From NCBI RefSeq assembly GCF_938020365.1, contig NZ_CALIIB010000066.1, positions 1 through 22,457 on the forward strand: a DNA stretch of 22,457 nucleotides. Direction: 5' to 3'. Of the stretch, positions 1 to 8,596 are shown in pieces. This stretch comes from an uncultured Streptococcus sp. Its GTDB lineage: Bacteria; Bacillota; Bacilli; Lactobacillales; Streptococcaceae. Made by a program: the position numbers and the translations under genes. Each line of letters begins with the position of its first letter. The stretch's first letter is position 1. A model generated the notes under the pieces. The model did not search any database, was not told where the DNA came from, and saw nothing but the letters and a program-made list of their open reading frames with translations.

Positions 1-269
1 TGATCATCGGTGAAAACTCTCGTGAAAACGACTTGACAGTTAACATCACTAAGGCCAAACAAATGACCAACGTTCGTTCAGCTACCAAGGACCAAACAGC
101 TGTTATCAAGACACCTCGTATCTTGACACTTGAAGAGTCTCTTGAGTTCTTAAATGACGATGAGTACATGGAAGTAACGCCAGAGTCTATCCGTTTGCGT
201 AAACAAATCTTGAACAAGCAAGAACGCGAAAAAGCTAATAAAAATAAGAAAAAACAAGCAGCAGAATAA
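1..269 (+). CDS. typA: TypA/BipA ribosome-associated GTPase, C-terminal end (partial)
   Basis: Only the last 88 codons are inside the window; the reading frame is already open at base 3 and ends with TAA at 267-269. The residues IIGENSRENDLTVN followed by TKAKQMTNVRSATKD are the characteristic C-terminal domain of TypA/BipA, a translational GTPase of the EF-G type that binds the ribosome and helps 50S assembly and stress adaptation. The GTPase domain lies upstream of the window. The tail ends in a very basic Lys/Asn/Gln-rich stretch, usual for the family in Gram-positives. The next gene starts 34 bases downstream with no terminator between, so the two are probably co-transcribed. Confidence 0.95.
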   Translation, partial: IIGENSRENDLTVNITKAKQMTNVRSATKDQTAVIKTPRILTLEESLEFLNDDEYMEVTPESIRLRKQILNKQEREKANKNKKKQAAE

Positions 270-303
270 ATCATTGAGTTGACTGGTTGTAGAAAGGAGT
301 AGC

Positions 304-561
304 ATGATTTACCTGATTATTGGAATATTAATCCTGCTTTTCTATGTATTTGCCATTCCAACTAGTATTAAGGGAACGCTGAATGTCTTGACATTTGTAC
401 TTTTGCTGGTTGCCTTGATCATTTTGCTTGCTTTGGCAATTTTTCAAATTTTTAAATTGCCTGGAGAATTATTTGTGAGTATCTTTTTGATTATTATTAC
501 AGTGTGGGCCTTGATGGACATTGAGCGTCTAGTACCATCTCAGAAATCAAAAGAACTTTAA
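304..561 (+). CDS. Small integral membrane protein, DUF3165 family
   Basis: This is an 85-residue, very hydrophobic protein with about three membrane helices (roughly residues 2-20, 25-49 and 54-72) and a short polar C-terminus ending SQKSKEL. I recognise it as the DUF3165 type of small streptococcal membrane protein, whose function is unknown. The ATG is preceded by AAAGGAG at 293-299, a good ribosome binding site. It sits between typA and the murD cluster and is followed directly by a hairpin terminator, so it seems to be the last gene of the typA transcript. No catalytic motif is visible. The family call rests on composition, length and context. Confidence 0.85.
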   Translation: MIYLIIGILILLFYVFAIPTSIKGTLNVLTFVLLLVALIILLALAIFQIFKLPGELFVSIFLIIITVWALMDIERLVPSQKSKEL

Positions 562-578
562 ACTCATAAACTATAAGG

Positions 579-632
579 AAGGAATTAGGATTCCAAAGGT
601 CGTGTAGACTTTCGGTAGCCTAATTCCTTTTG
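579..632 (+). terminator. Intrinsic terminator after the DUF3165 gene
   Basis: AAGGAATTAGG (579-589) pairs perfectly with CCTAATTCCTT (619-629). The 29-base interior can fold further, with AAAG (595-598) against CTTT (609-612), and the 3' arm runs into TTTTGTTT. It lies 17 bases after the stop codon. It looks like an elongated Rho-independent terminator separating typA-DUF3165 from murD. Confidence 0.7.
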
Positions 633-956
633 TTTATCTAAAGAAAGATTCTTCGATGGTGGTTTTGGCTGAGTAGAAATATAATACAGTTACCGATGTT
701 TTTCATTTAGCGAGAGCCTAATTCTTTTGAATACTGTTGACCATCAGTGAGTAGGTTAGGTTTGATAAGACACTGGTAATTAAATGTTTTGGATAGTTGT
801 TGCCTATATAAATAGGTTTTGCAAGGATTTCAAATAGAATAACATTTCTTCTTATTTATTAAAAGCTGATAACAGTTAAAATAAAAGCCTGATATGACTT
901 TTTTATTTTCGCAAAAAAAGGTAAAATAGAAGGTAGTATGAATGAAGAGGTACATG
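633..956. other. Intergenic region upstream of murD
   Basis: About 320 AT-rich bases without a supportable gene. Visible items are a partial copy of the terminator's 3' arm (AGCCTAATTCTTTTG at 715-729, compare 617-632), a small hairpin CCTAT-ataa-ATAGG (803-816) followed by TTTT, and a candidate murD -10 element TAAAAT at 922-927 without a convincing -35. Open frames on the minus strand here run into murD and look like chance. Confidence 0.5.
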
Positions 957-2309
957 ATGAAGACTATTTCAAAATTTGCCAATAAGAAAGTCTTGGTGTT
1001 GGGCTTAGCAAAATCAGGGGAGTCAGCTGCCCGCCTTTTGGATAAGCTGGGAGCGATTGTGACGGTCAATGATGGGAAACCTTTCGAGGAAAATCCAGCT
1101 GCCCAATCTTTGCTGGAAGAAGGAATTAAGGTCATAACTGGTGGTCATCCATTAGAATTGTTGGATGAAGATTTTGAATGGATGGTGAAAAATCCGGGCA
1201 TTCCTTACAATAATCCTATGGTCATGAGGGCTTTGGAAAAGAAGATTCCTGTTATTACTGAAGTGGAGCTGGCTTATCTGATTTCGGATGCACCGATTAT
1301 TGGGATTACTGGTTCCAATGGAAAAACGACTACGACAACCATGATTGCGGAAGTGCTAACAGCAGGCGGACAAAATGGTCTCTTGTCAGGGAATATCGGA
1401 TTTCCAGCTAGTCAAGTTGCCCAAGATGCGGGTGAAACAGACACATTGGTCATGGAACTTTCTTCTTTCCAACTAATGGGAATCGAAGCCTTTCATCCAG
1501 AAATAGCGGTGATTACAAATCTGATGCCGACGCATCTGGACTATCACGGCTCTTTTGAGGAATATGTGGCAGCCAAGTGGAATATCCAAAAAAATATGAC
1601 GGCTTCTGACTACATCGTGTTGAATTTTAATCAAGACTTGGCGAAAGAATTAGCTAAGAAAACGGCAGCCCAGGTGATTCCTTTTTCAAGCCAAGAACAG
1701 GTCGATGGAGCTTACTTGGACGGCGATGTGCTGACTTTCCGTGGGGAAGCCATTATGAAAGCTTCTGAACTAGGCGTGCCTGGTAGCCACAATGTAGAAA
1801 ATGCTCTAGCAACCATTGCGGTAGCCAAACTGCGCGGGATTGACAATCAAGTTATTAAAGAAACTCTGACTCATTTTGGTGGTGTCAAGCATCGCCTCCA
1901 GTATGTGGGCGAAATCAATCAAGTCAAATTTTACAATGACAGTAAATCAACTAATATTTTAGCGACACAAAAAGCTTTGTCAGGCTTTGACAATAGCAAG
2001 GTCATTCTGATTGCTGGTGGTCTGGATCGTGGTAATGAATTTGATGAATTGGTGCCAGATATCAAGGGCCTGAAAAAGATGGTGATTTTGGGAGAATCGG
2101 CTGCGCGTGTTAAGCGGGCTGCGGATCAGGCAAAAGTAAGCTATCTGGACGCTTCAGATGTCAGAGATGCTACTCGTAAAGCCTTTTCTGTGGCGGAGCC
2201 TGGGGATATTGTCCTTCTCAGTCCAGCCAATGCCAGCTGGGATATGTATAAGAATTTTGAAGTGCGGGGCGATGAATTCCTTGCCGTGTTTAAAGAATTA
2301 AAGGGATAA
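957..2309 (+). CDS. murD: UDP-N-acetylmuramoylalanine--D-glutamate ligase MurD
   Basis: MurD adds D-glutamate to UDP-MurNAc-L-Ala in the cytoplasmic phase of peptidoglycan synthesis. The Mur-ligase layout is complete: N-terminal Rossmann-like domain beginning KKVLVLGLAKSGESAA, central ATPase domain with the P-loop GSNGKTT at residues 119-125, and C-terminal domain with NDSKSTN and LSPANASWDMY. I chose the ATG at 957 (450 residues, MKTISKFANKK) because it matches the usual streptococcal length and has GAAGAGG 6 bases upstream. In-frame ATGs at 942 and 954 are alternatives; 942 also has AGAAGG 8 bases upstream, but a -10 at 922-927 would leave that site outside the transcript. murG follows after one base, so the genes are translationally coupled. 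Confidence 0.95.
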   Translation: MKTISKFANKKVLVLGLAKSGESAARLLDKLGAIVTVNDGKPFEENPAAQSLLEEGIKVITGGHPLELLDEDFEWMVKNPGIPYNNPMVMRALEKKIPVITEVELAYLISDAPIIGITGSNGKTTTTTMIAEVLTAGGQNGLLSGNIGFPASQVAQDAGETDTLVMELSSFQLMGIEAFHPEIAVITNLMPTHLDYHGSFEEYVAAKWNIQKNMTASDYIVLNFNQDLAKELAKKTAAQVIPFSSQEQVDGAYLDGDVLTFRGEAIMKASELGVPGSHNVENALATIAVAKLRGIDNQVIKETLTHFGGVKHRLQYVGEINQVKFYNDSKSTNILATQKALSGFDNSKVILIAGGLDRGNEFDELVPDIKGLKKMVILGESAARVKRAADQAKVSYLDASDVRDATRKAFSVAEPGDIVLLSPANASWDMYKNFEVRGDEFLAVFKELKG

Positions 2310-2310
2310 A

Positions 2311-3381
2311 ATGAAAAAAATAGTATTTACAGGCGGAGGGACAGTTGGCCATGTGACCCTCAATCTTTTGCTGATGCCTAAATTTATCGAAGAGGGCTGG
2401 GAAGTCCATTATATCGGTGACCGTCATGGGATTGAGTACAAGGAAATTCAGAAATCAGGTCTACCTGTTGTTTTCCATTCGATTGCAACTGGCAAGCTCC
2501 GTCGCTATTTTTCTTGGCAGAATCTCTGGGATGTTTTTAAAGTGGCAGGTGGCATTCTCCAGTCGTTGGGCATCATGCTAAAAGTCCGTCCCAAAGCCCT
2601 ATTTTCAAAAGGAGGCTTTGTATCTGTTCCACCAGTGATTGCTGCGAAGGTGACGGGCGTTCCAGTCTTTATCCATGAGTCTGATTTGTCGCTTGGTTTG
2701 GCTAATAAAATTGGTTATAAATGCGCGACAAAGATGTTCACGACTTTTGAGCAAGCTGAAGGACTGAGCAAGGCTGAACATGTTGGAGCGGTGACCAAGA
2801 TTGCGGCCCTCCCTCAAACAGAACCAGCTGAGATTGAGAAAATTAAGGCCCATTTCACAGAAGGAAAACCTACCTTGCTCTTTGTTGGTGGCTCAGGAGG
2901 AGCGAAAGTTTTCAATGATTTTATTACAAAAAACAAGGATCGCTTGATTGAAAAATATAATATTATCAATCTGACAGGCGATGCCAGCTTGGATGAGCTT
3001 TCCCATCGTATCTACCGGGTGTCCTATGTAACAGATCTGTATCAGCCACTGATGGCTATGGCAGATGTCGTCGTGACACGAGGTGGTTCCAATACTATTT
3101 TTGAATTACTGGCGATGAAGAAGTTGCAAGTGATTGTACCTTTGGGGCTTGGAGCAAGTCGAGGAGATCAGATTGAAAATGCCAATTACTTCTTGGAAAA
3201 AGGCTATGCGCTTAAAATCAATGAAGAAAACTTGAATCGGGTCAATCTCCAAGTAGCAGTGGATGATTTACTAAGAGAAAAGGATGCTTATTATCAACGA
3301 ATGGAAAAAGCACCTGAATTAAAATCTGTAGATGATTTTTATGAAATTTTGAAGCAAGATATTAACAAAGGGAAAAAATGA
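2311..3381 (+). CDS. murG: UDP-N-acetylglucosamine--lipid I GlcNAc transferase MurG
   Basis: A 356-residue GT-B glycosyltransferase that turns lipid I into lipid II at the inner face of the membrane. The N-terminal glycine loop reads GGGTVGH (residues 8-14) and the acceptor-domain motif reads HESD (122-125). These are the streptococcal variants of the GGTGGH and HEQN motifs of Gram-negative MurG. The C-terminal donor domain shows FVGGSGGAKVFN and TRGGSNTIFEL, the latter contacting UDP-GlcNAc in the family. The start codon lies one base after the murD stop, with AAGGGA at 2301-2306 inside the end of murD. The last codons overlap divIB. Confidence 0.97.
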   Translation: MKKIVFTGGGTVGHVTLNLLLMPKFIEEGWEVHYIGDRHGIEYKEIQKSGLPVVFHSIATGKLRRYFSWQNLWDVFKVAGGILQSLGIMLKVRPKALFSKGGFVSVPPVIAAKVTGVPVFIHESDLSLGLANKIGYKCATKMFTTFEQAEGLSKAEHVGAVTKIAALPQTEPAEIEKIKAHFTEGKPTLLFVGGSGGAKVFNDFITKNKDRLIEKYNIINLTGDASLDELSHRIYRVSYVTDLYQPLMAMADVVVTRGGSNTIFELLAMKKLQVIVPLGLGASRGDQIENANYFLEKGYALKINEENLNRVNLQVAVDDLLREKDAYYQRMEKAPELKSVDDFYEILKQDINKGKK

Positions 3382-4571
3382 AAAAAAGCAAGGAAGATAA
3401 GCAAGAAACTGCTCAACTTTCTCTTTCTGAATGGCAAGTCAGAAACAAAGAGTATCTTGAGAAAAAAGCTCAAGAAAAGGCAAAAAAGCAAGCTGAGTTA
3501 GAGAAAAAGAGAGCTGAACTAGAGCAGAAAAAAGAAGAAATGAAGGCGGAACTGGAAAATCAGGAGCCTTCTAACGAAGAAGATACTGTCTCCGAAGAAA
3601 TTGACACAGATTCTCCTACAAGTGAAGAAGATGAAGTTCAAGATTCTGAAAGTGAGTCTGAAGTTGAGGAGCAAGAGGAAGTTCAAGAACAAGAAGAAGA
3701 GCAAGAGGAGGAAGAAGTAGAGCAGCTTGAGCCTCCGAAAGTTCCAATTGAGAAAATTCATTGGTATCGAGCTTTGCCAGTTTTAGTGACAAGTTCTCTA
3801 ATCTTCTTAGTTTCCCTTTATTTCCTCACACCGCTTGCAACTATGAAGACCATTGAATTTACAGGAAACAAGGTAGTGAGTCAGGAGGAGCTAAGAAGCA
3901 GTAGCAAAATCGATCAGCGCGATTATACTGTTACTGTTTACAAAAATCGCCATCATTACGAGCAAAATCTGAAAGCTTCTAGCCCATGGATTGAAAATGT
4001 AGAGATGACCTATCAATTTCCGCTGACTTTCAAAATCGATGTTCAGGAATATGGCATTTTAGGTTATTTGCAGAAAGATTCTAAGTATTATCCTATTTTA
4101 ACCAGTGGAGAATACGTAAAAAATGAGGTTGCGGCTGATGCCTTGCCGGAAGAACGGATGGATGTGACCTTCTCGGATGCAGGTTTGATCAAGGAGTTTG
4201 TTCAACAACTGAAGAATGTTCCCGATTCAGTCAAAAAGAGCATAAGAAAAGTTGATTTAACTCCTAGCAAGGTGACAGAGGATTTAGTGACTATTACCAT
4301 GTCTGATGAACACCAAATTTTAGTTCCAATTTCTCATATTGCTAAGAAACTTCCTTACTATGAAGGAATTCATCCTCAGTTGGAAGTGCCAAGTGTGGTT
4401 GATATGGAGGCTGGTATTTTTAGCTACGCGCAAGGCACAGAAAATGAAGCTATCCATGAAGCTAGCAACGATGCGCAAGATACAGAATCTTCAACTCAAC
4501 ATGCAGAGCAATCTACCGAGCATTCTGCTCAATCTCAGGCAGAAAAGCCAGAGATTTCTGAAAATAACTAA
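3378..4571 (+). CDS. divIB: Cell division protein DivIB/FtsQ
   Basis: A 397-residue bitopic membrane protein of the DivIB-DivIC-FtsL septal complex, which bridges the Z-ring and the septal peptidoglycan synthase. The first 128 residues are cytoplasmic and highly charged: a Lys/Glu coiled-coil-like stretch (about 27-58), then a strongly acidic Glu/Gln/Ser run (about 60-120). One membrane helix follows at about 131-151, then a POTRA domain starting MKTIEFTGNKVVS, a beta domain, and a low-complexity Ser/Gln/Glu tail after about residue 350. Long charged N-termini are usual for streptococcal DivIB. The ATG overlaps the murG stop as ATGA. The gene ends the first block; the next promoter lies about 40 bases downstream. 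Confidence 0.95.
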   Translation: MKKSKEDKQETAQLSLSEWQVRNKEYLEKKAQEKAKKQAELEKKRAELEQKKEEMKAELENQEPSNEEDTVSEEIDTDSPTSEEDEVQDSESESEVEEQEEVQEQEEEQEEEEVEQLEPPKVPIEKIHWYRALPVLVTSSLIFLVSLYFLTPLATMKTIEFTGNKVVSQEELRSSSKIDQRDYTVTVYKNRHHYEQNLKASSPWIENVEMTYQFPLTFKIDVQEYGILGYLQKDSKYYPILTSGEYVKNEVAADALPEERMDVTFSDAGLIKEFVQQLKNVPDSVKKSIRKVDLTPSKVTEDLVTITMSDEHQILVPISHIAKKLPYYEGIHPQLEVPSVVDMEAGIFSYAQGTENEAIHEASNDAQDTESSTQHAEQSTEHSAQSQAEKPEISENN

Positions 4572-4610
4572 TTATTATAGATAAAAAACTGCGCCAATTT
4601 CGTATTTTTA

Positions 4611-4619
4611 TGATATAAT
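4611..4619 (+). promoter_or_regulatory. Extended -10 promoter for the ftsA-ftsZ block
   Basis: TGA-TATAAT at 4611-4619 is a perfect -10 with the TGn extension. No good -35 sits 17 bases upstream, which is tolerated in extended -10 promoters. The expected start is near 4626, giving a leader of about 70 bases to ftsA. It lies in the 123-base gap after divIB, where no terminator is visible, so ftsA may also receive read-through from murD-murG-divIB. Confidence 0.65.
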
Positions 4620-4694
4620 AAAGTTTGGATAACCCTATTTTCTAGAGTTATTTGTATTAGAATGGAAACGTGGAAGACAGAGAGGACTGATGTA

Positions 4695-6059
4695 ATGGCT
4701 AGAGATGGCTTTTTTACTGGATTAGATATAGGAAGTAGCACAATTAAAGTGTTGGTGGCAGAGCACATCAACGGTGAAATGAATGTTATTGGAGTCAGCA
4801 ATGCAAAGAGTGCTGGCGTTAAAGATGGGATTATTGTCGATATTGAAGCAGCAGCAGCGGCTATTAAGTCAGCAATTTCTCAAGCAGAAGAAAAAGCGGG
4901 GATTTCAATTGGACTAGTGAATGTTGGCTTGCCTGCAAATCTACTGCAAATTGAGCCAACTCAAGGAATGATTCCTGTGACTAGTGACTCCAAAGAAATT
5001 ACCGATGAAGATGTCGAGAGCGTTGTAAGATCTGCCTTGACCAAGAGCATGACTCCTGACCGTGAAGTGATTACCTTCATCCCAGAAGAGTTTGTTGTTG
5101 ATGGCTTCCAAGGGATCCGTGATCCTCGTGGTATGATGGGGATTCGCTTAGAAATGCGGGGTCTACTCTACACTGGTCCTCGTACAATCCTGCATAACCT
5201 CCGTAAAACAGTAGAGCGTGCAGGAGTGAAATTGGAAAATATTATCATTTCTCCTTTAGCGATGACAAAATCTATCCTGAATGAAGGAGAACGGGAGTTT
5301 GGTGCGACAGTCATTGATATGGGTGGCGGACAAACTACAGTTGCTTCTGTAAAAAATCAAGAATTACAATTTACCAATATCTATCAAGAAGGCGGCGACT
5401 ATGTCACGAAAGACATTTCAAAAGTCTTGAAAACTTCTCAGAAATTGGCAGAAAGCTTGAAATTTAACTATGGTGTTGCTTATGTACCATTTGCAGGCAC
5501 AGAATCTTTCCCAGTTGAAGTTATCGGGGAAGTTAATCCAGTTGAAATAACAGAAACCTATCTAGCTGAAATCATCTCTGCTCGTATCAAACATGTTTTT
5601 GAACAAATCAAGCAAGATTTAGATAGAAGACACGTGTTAGATCTTCCTGGTGGTATCGTCATCGTTGGTGGTGGAGCGATCTTGCCTGGCGTTGTAGAAT
5701 TGGCTCAGGAAGTATTTGGCGTTCATGCTAAATTATATGTACCAAATCAAATCGGTATCCGTAATCCAGCTTTTGCCCACGTGATTAGTCTCTCAGAGTA
5801 TGCTGGCAATCTGACAGAAGTCGATCGAATTGCACAAGCTGCCGTTCGTGGAGACGAGCAGTTGCGTCATCAAGCAACTAGCTTTGAACGTCCAAGTCAT
5901 AGAGTACCTCGTTTTGATCATCAGCCGGTTGAACCAGTTCAACCAGTTCAAGAGGTGGAACCAGAAATTGCACCGCTTAGAAATGAAGAACCACAAGAGG
6001 AACCAAAAGCTAGTCTTACAGATAAGATGCGCAATTTAATTGGTAATATGTTTGAGTAA
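4695..6059 (+). CDS. ftsA: Cell division protein FtsA, actin-like membrane anchor of the Z-ring
   Basis: FtsA polymerises on the inner membrane, tethers FtsZ and recruits later division proteins. The actin/Hsp70 fold is visible: phosphate-1 loop GLDIGSSTIKVLVAE near residue 11, the FtsA-specific 1C domain at about 84-160 (PDREVITFIPEEFVVDGFQG), phosphate-2 loop IDMGGGQTTVA near 208, and GGIVIVGGGAILPG. A Pro/Val/Gln-rich linker (VEPVQPVQEVEPE) leads to the C-terminal amphipathic membrane helix (DKMRNLIGNMFE). I chose ATG 4695 (454 residues, MARDGFF) because AGAGGA lies 8 bases upstream and the family begins this way; the in-frame ATG at 4662 would add 11 residues without a good site. ftsZ follows after 16 bases. 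Confidence 0.96.
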   Translation: MARDGFFTGLDIGSSTIKVLVAEHINGEMNVIGVSNAKSAGVKDGIIVDIEAAAAAIKSAISQAEEKAGISIGLVNVGLPANLLQIEPTQGMIPVTSDSKEITDEDVESVVRSALTKSMTPDREVITFIPEEFVVDGFQGIRDPRGMMGIRLEMRGLLYTGPRTILHNLRKTVERAGVKLENIIISPLAMTKSILNEGEREFGATVIDMGGGQTTVASVKNQELQFTNIYQEGGDYVTKDISKVLKTSQKLAESLKFNYGVAYVPFAGTESFPVEVIGEVNPVEITETYLAEIISARIKHVFEQIKQDLDRRHVLDLPGGIVIVGGGAILPGVVELAQEVFGVHAKLYVPNQIGIRNPAFAHVISLSEYAGNLTEVDRIAQAAVRGDEQLRHQATSFERPSHRVPRFDHQPVEPVQPVQEVEPEIAPLRNEEPQEEPKASLTDKMRNLIGNMFE

Positions 6060-6075
6060 GGAGAATAAATAGATT

Positions 6076-7341
6076 ATGACATTTTCATTTGATGCGGCTG
6101 CAGCACAAGGCGCAGTCATTAAAGTAATTGGTGTCGGCGGTGGCGGCGGAAACGCTATTAACCGAATGATCGATGAAGGTCTTGCTGGCGTAGAATTTAT
6201 CGCAGCAAATACAGATGTGCAAGCACTTAGCAGTGCAAAAGCAGAAACAGTTATCCAGCTTGGTCCTAAGTTGACTCGTGGTCTGGGTGCTGGAGGTCAA
6301 CCTGAGGTTGGTCGTAAAGCAGCTGAAGAAAGCGAAGAAGTTTTGACAGAAGCCCTTCAAGGAGCAGACATGGTCTTTATCACTGCTGGTATGGGTGGTG
6401 GCTCTGGTACAGGTGCTGCACCAGTTATTGCCCGCATCGCTAAATCAGTAGGCGCCCTAACTGTAGCAGTTGTAACTCGTCCATTTGGCTTTGAAGGAAG
6501 CAAGCGTGGTAATTTTGCTGTTGAAGGAATCAATGAGCTGCGTGAACATGTAGATACTCTTTTGATCATTTCAAACAACAACCTTTTGGAAATTGTTGAC
6601 AAGAAAACTCCGCTTCTGGAAGCCTTGAGTGAAGCTGATAACGTATTGCGTCAAGGGGTTCAGGGTATTACTGACTTGATTACCAGCCCTGGCTTGATCA
6701 ACCTTGACTTTGCAGACGTGAAGACTGTTATGGAAAACAAAGGTAATGCTTTGATGGGTATCGGTATCGGAAGCGGTGAAGAACGTGTTATCGAAGCAGC
6801 TCGCAAAGCTATCTACTCTCCACTTCTTGAGACAACTATTGACGGTGCAGAAGACGTGATCGTCAACGTTACTGGTGGCCTAGATATGACTTTGATTGAA
6901 GCGGAAGAAGCTTCTGAAATCGTTAATCAGGCAGCTGGTCATGGTGTCAACATCTGGCTTGGTACTTCTATTGATGAGTCTATGAAGGATGAAATCCGTG
7001 TGACTGTTGTTGCAACAGGTGTTAAAGAGGATAAGGTTGATAAGGTAAGTGGATTGCAAGGCGTTAAGCCTGCGAGCCGAGCTGAGCAAGTACGCTCAGC
7101 ACAATCATCTGCTCATTATGATCGAAACTTCGATATGGCAGAAACAAGAGAAATGCCAGCTCCTTCCCATCGCTCAACTGTAGAAACTTCTAGAGCTTCA
7201 GCCTTTGGAGACTGGGATTTACGTCGTGAATCAATCGTTCGTCAAGCAGAACCTGTGCCTTCTAGCCGTGTAGAGCGCTTTACAGATATTAAGGAAGAAG
7301 ATGACGAACTTGAAACACCGCCATTCTTTAGAAATCGCTAA
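6076..7341 (+). CDS. ftsZ: Cell division protein FtsZ, tubulin-like GTPase
   Basis: FtsZ forms the Z-ring. The 421-residue protein has the nucleotide-binding glycines IGVGGGGGNA near the N-terminus, the tubulin signature GGGSGTG at 107-113, and the catalytic T7 loop NLDFADV at 209-215 that completes the GTPase site of the next subunit. After about residue 320 comes a variable linker, and the protein ends in the conserved peptide DDELETPPFFRNR (409-421), which docks FtsA, SepF and other partners. The ribosome binding site AAGGAG (6058-6063) overlaps the ftsA stop and is 12 bases from the ATG, slightly long, but no closer start exists in frame. ylmE follows after 4 bases. Confidence 0.98.
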   Translation: MTFSFDAAAAQGAVIKVIGVGGGGGNAINRMIDEGLAGVEFIAANTDVQALSSAKAETVIQLGPKLTRGLGAGGQPEVGRKAAEESEEVLTEALQGADMVFITAGMGGGSGTGAAPVIARIAKSVGALTVAVVTRPFGFEGSKRGNFAVEGINELREHVDTLLIISNNNLLEIVDKKTPLLEALSEADNVLRQGVQGITDLITSPGLINLDFADVKTVMENKGNALMGIGIGSGEERVIEAARKAIYSPLLETTIDGAEDVIVNVTGGLDMTLIEAEEASEIVNQAAGHGVNIWLGTSIDESMKDEIRVTVVATGVKEDKVDKVSGLQGVKPASRAEQVRSAQSSAHYDRNFDMAETREMPAPSHRSTVETSRASAFGDWDLRRESIVRQAEPVPSSRVERFTDIKEEDDELETPPFFRNR

Positions 7342-7345
7342 TTAA

Positions 7346-8017
7346 ATGGATTTTCAAGCAAATAAAGATTTAATTTTTCAAAATGTTGCTCAAATAGTTG
7401 AAAAAGAAAATCGATTGAAGGACTCCGTAAACATTATTGCGGTTACCAAATATGTTGACTGTGAAACAGCGAAAAAACTCGTGGATACAGGAATCAAACA
7501 TATTGGAGAAAATCGAGTAGATAAGTTTCTTGAAAAATATCATGCTTTAAAGGAAGAAAACCTTACCTGGCATTTAATTGGTAGTTTGCAGAGAAGAAAA
7601 GTGAAAGATGTGATCAACTATGTTGATTATTTCCATGCTTTAGACTCTGTCAAATTGGCTCAAGAAATCAACAAGCGAGCAGATCATGTGATTAATTGTT
7701 TCTTGCAAGTCAATATTTCAAAAGAAGAAAGCAAGCACGGTTTTTTAGTTGAAGAACTAGATAGTGTTTTACCAGAGCTTGCAGTCTTAGAAAATATTTG
7801 CATTGTTGGCCTGATGACCATGGCTCCACTCGAAGCTGATCATCAAGAGCTGAATCAGATTTTTTCAGAGGCACATCAGCTTCAATTAAACTTACAAAGC
7901 AAACAGTTAAAAAACATGCCCTTTTCTGATTTGAGTATGGGAATGAGCCGTGATTATCCAGAAGCGATTGCCAACGGCTCAACCTATGTCAGAATCGGAA
8001 CAGCATTTTTTAAATAG
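7346..8017 (+). CDS. ylmE: YggS/YlmE-family pyridoxal-phosphate homeostasis protein
   Basis: A 223-residue, single-domain fold-type III PLP-binding protein (COG0325). The PLP lysine is K35 in IIAVTKYV. Other family markers are IGENRVDKF, WHLIGSLQRRKVK, the LQVNISKEESKHGF strand, and the C-terminal phosphate-binding segment SMGMSRDYPEAIANGSTYVRIG. Family members keep the free PLP pool and amino/keto-acid balance in order and have no proven enzymatic activity. The gene starts 4 bases after ftsZ and lacks a clear ribosome binding site, so translation probably depends on ribosomes finishing ftsZ. Its place in the division cluster is conserved among Firmicutes, for reasons that are not clear. Confidence 0.93.
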   Translation: MDFQANKDLIFQNVAQIVEKENRLKDSVNIIAVTKYVDCETAKKLVDTGIKHIGENRVDKFLEKYHALKEENLTWHLIGSLQRRKVKDVINYVDYFHALDSVKLAQEINKRADHVINCFLQVNISKEESKHGFLVEELDSVLPELAVLENICIVGLMTMAPLEADHQELNQIFSEAHQLQLNLQSKQLKNMPFSDLSMGMSRDYPEAIANGSTYVRIGTAFFK

Positions 8018-8026
8018 GAAAGAACA

Positions 8027-8593
8027 ATGTCATTTAAAGATAAATTTGATAAATTTATAGAATACTTTACAGAAGATGGAGAAAAGTCTGACTTACCAGT
8101 ACAGCCTTTAGATGAATCTGATTCTGTTTCGAAGCAGGCAGAGATCGAGCCAGTTCCGGCTGCATCAGCAAAGGAAAACGCACGTACTCGTTCAGCTTCT
8201 TCACAAGTCCAACAAAAGCCTGCAACGGAAAATATTACTAGATTGCATGCTCGCCAACAAGAACTGGCTCAGCATCGAGTGAAATCTAGTGAGAAGGTTA
8301 CGATTGATGTTCGCTATCCGAAAAAATATGAGGAAGCAACAGAGGTTGTTGATTTACTAGTGGCGAATGAGAGTATCTTAATTGATTTTCAATATATGAC
8401 GGAGGTACAAGCAAGACGTTGCTTGGATTATCTTGATGGAGCACGCTATGTTTTGGCTGGGAACTTGAGAAAAGTTGCTAGTACCATGTACTTGCTCACT
8501 CCAATCAATGTTGTCGTCAATGTAGAAGATATTCGCCTTCCAAACGATGTGGATCTGAGTGAATACGATTTTGATATGAAACGCAGCAGATAA
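8027..8593 (+). CDS. sepF: Cell division protein SepF
   Basis: SepF is a membrane-binding partner of FtsZ that forms arcs or rings and aligns FtsZ filaments during septation. The N-terminus MSFKDKFDKFIEYF is an amphipathic helix, the membrane anchor in this family. A polar Ser/Gln/Ala-rich linker follows to about residue 75, then the compact SepF domain (about 88-170) with VTIDVRYPKKYEEA, LLVANESILIDFQYM and ARRCLDYLDGARYVLAG. Total length is 188 residues, typical for cocci. AGGAAA at 8016-8021 overlaps the ylmE stop and is 5 bases from the ATG. ylmG begins 3 bases after the stop. Confidence 0.95.
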   Translation: MSFKDKFDKFIEYFTEDGEKSDLPVQPLDESDSVSKQAEIEPVPAASAKENARTRSASSQVQQKPATENITRLHARQQELAQHRVKSSEKVTIDVRYPKKYEEATEVVDLLVANESILIDFQYMTEVQARRCLDYLDGARYVLAGNLRKVASTMYLLTPINVVVNVEDIRLPNDVDLSEYDFDMKRSR

Positions 8594-8596
8594 TTA

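Noticed and set aside
830..1135. 101-codon minus-strand frame over the murD start
   Set aside because: It lies half in AT-rich non-coding DNA and half antisense to murD, has no ribosome binding site and no recognisable protein features.
3519..3761. 80-codon minus-strand frame rich in Leu and Phe
   Set aside because: It is the mirror of the Glu/Lys-rich codons of divIB (GAA/GAG read backwards give TTC/CTC), which keeps a frame open by composition and mimics a membrane protein.
4662..4694. Upstream in-frame start for ftsA
   Set aside because: It adds 11 residues absent from the family and lacks a ribosome binding site, while ATG 4695 has AGAGGA at 8 bases.
5928..5960. Short tandem repeat (CCAGTTCAA) in the 3' part of ftsA
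   Set aside because: It encodes the Pro/Val/Gln linker before the membrane helix, where low complexity is normal; too short to be a mobile or variable repeat.
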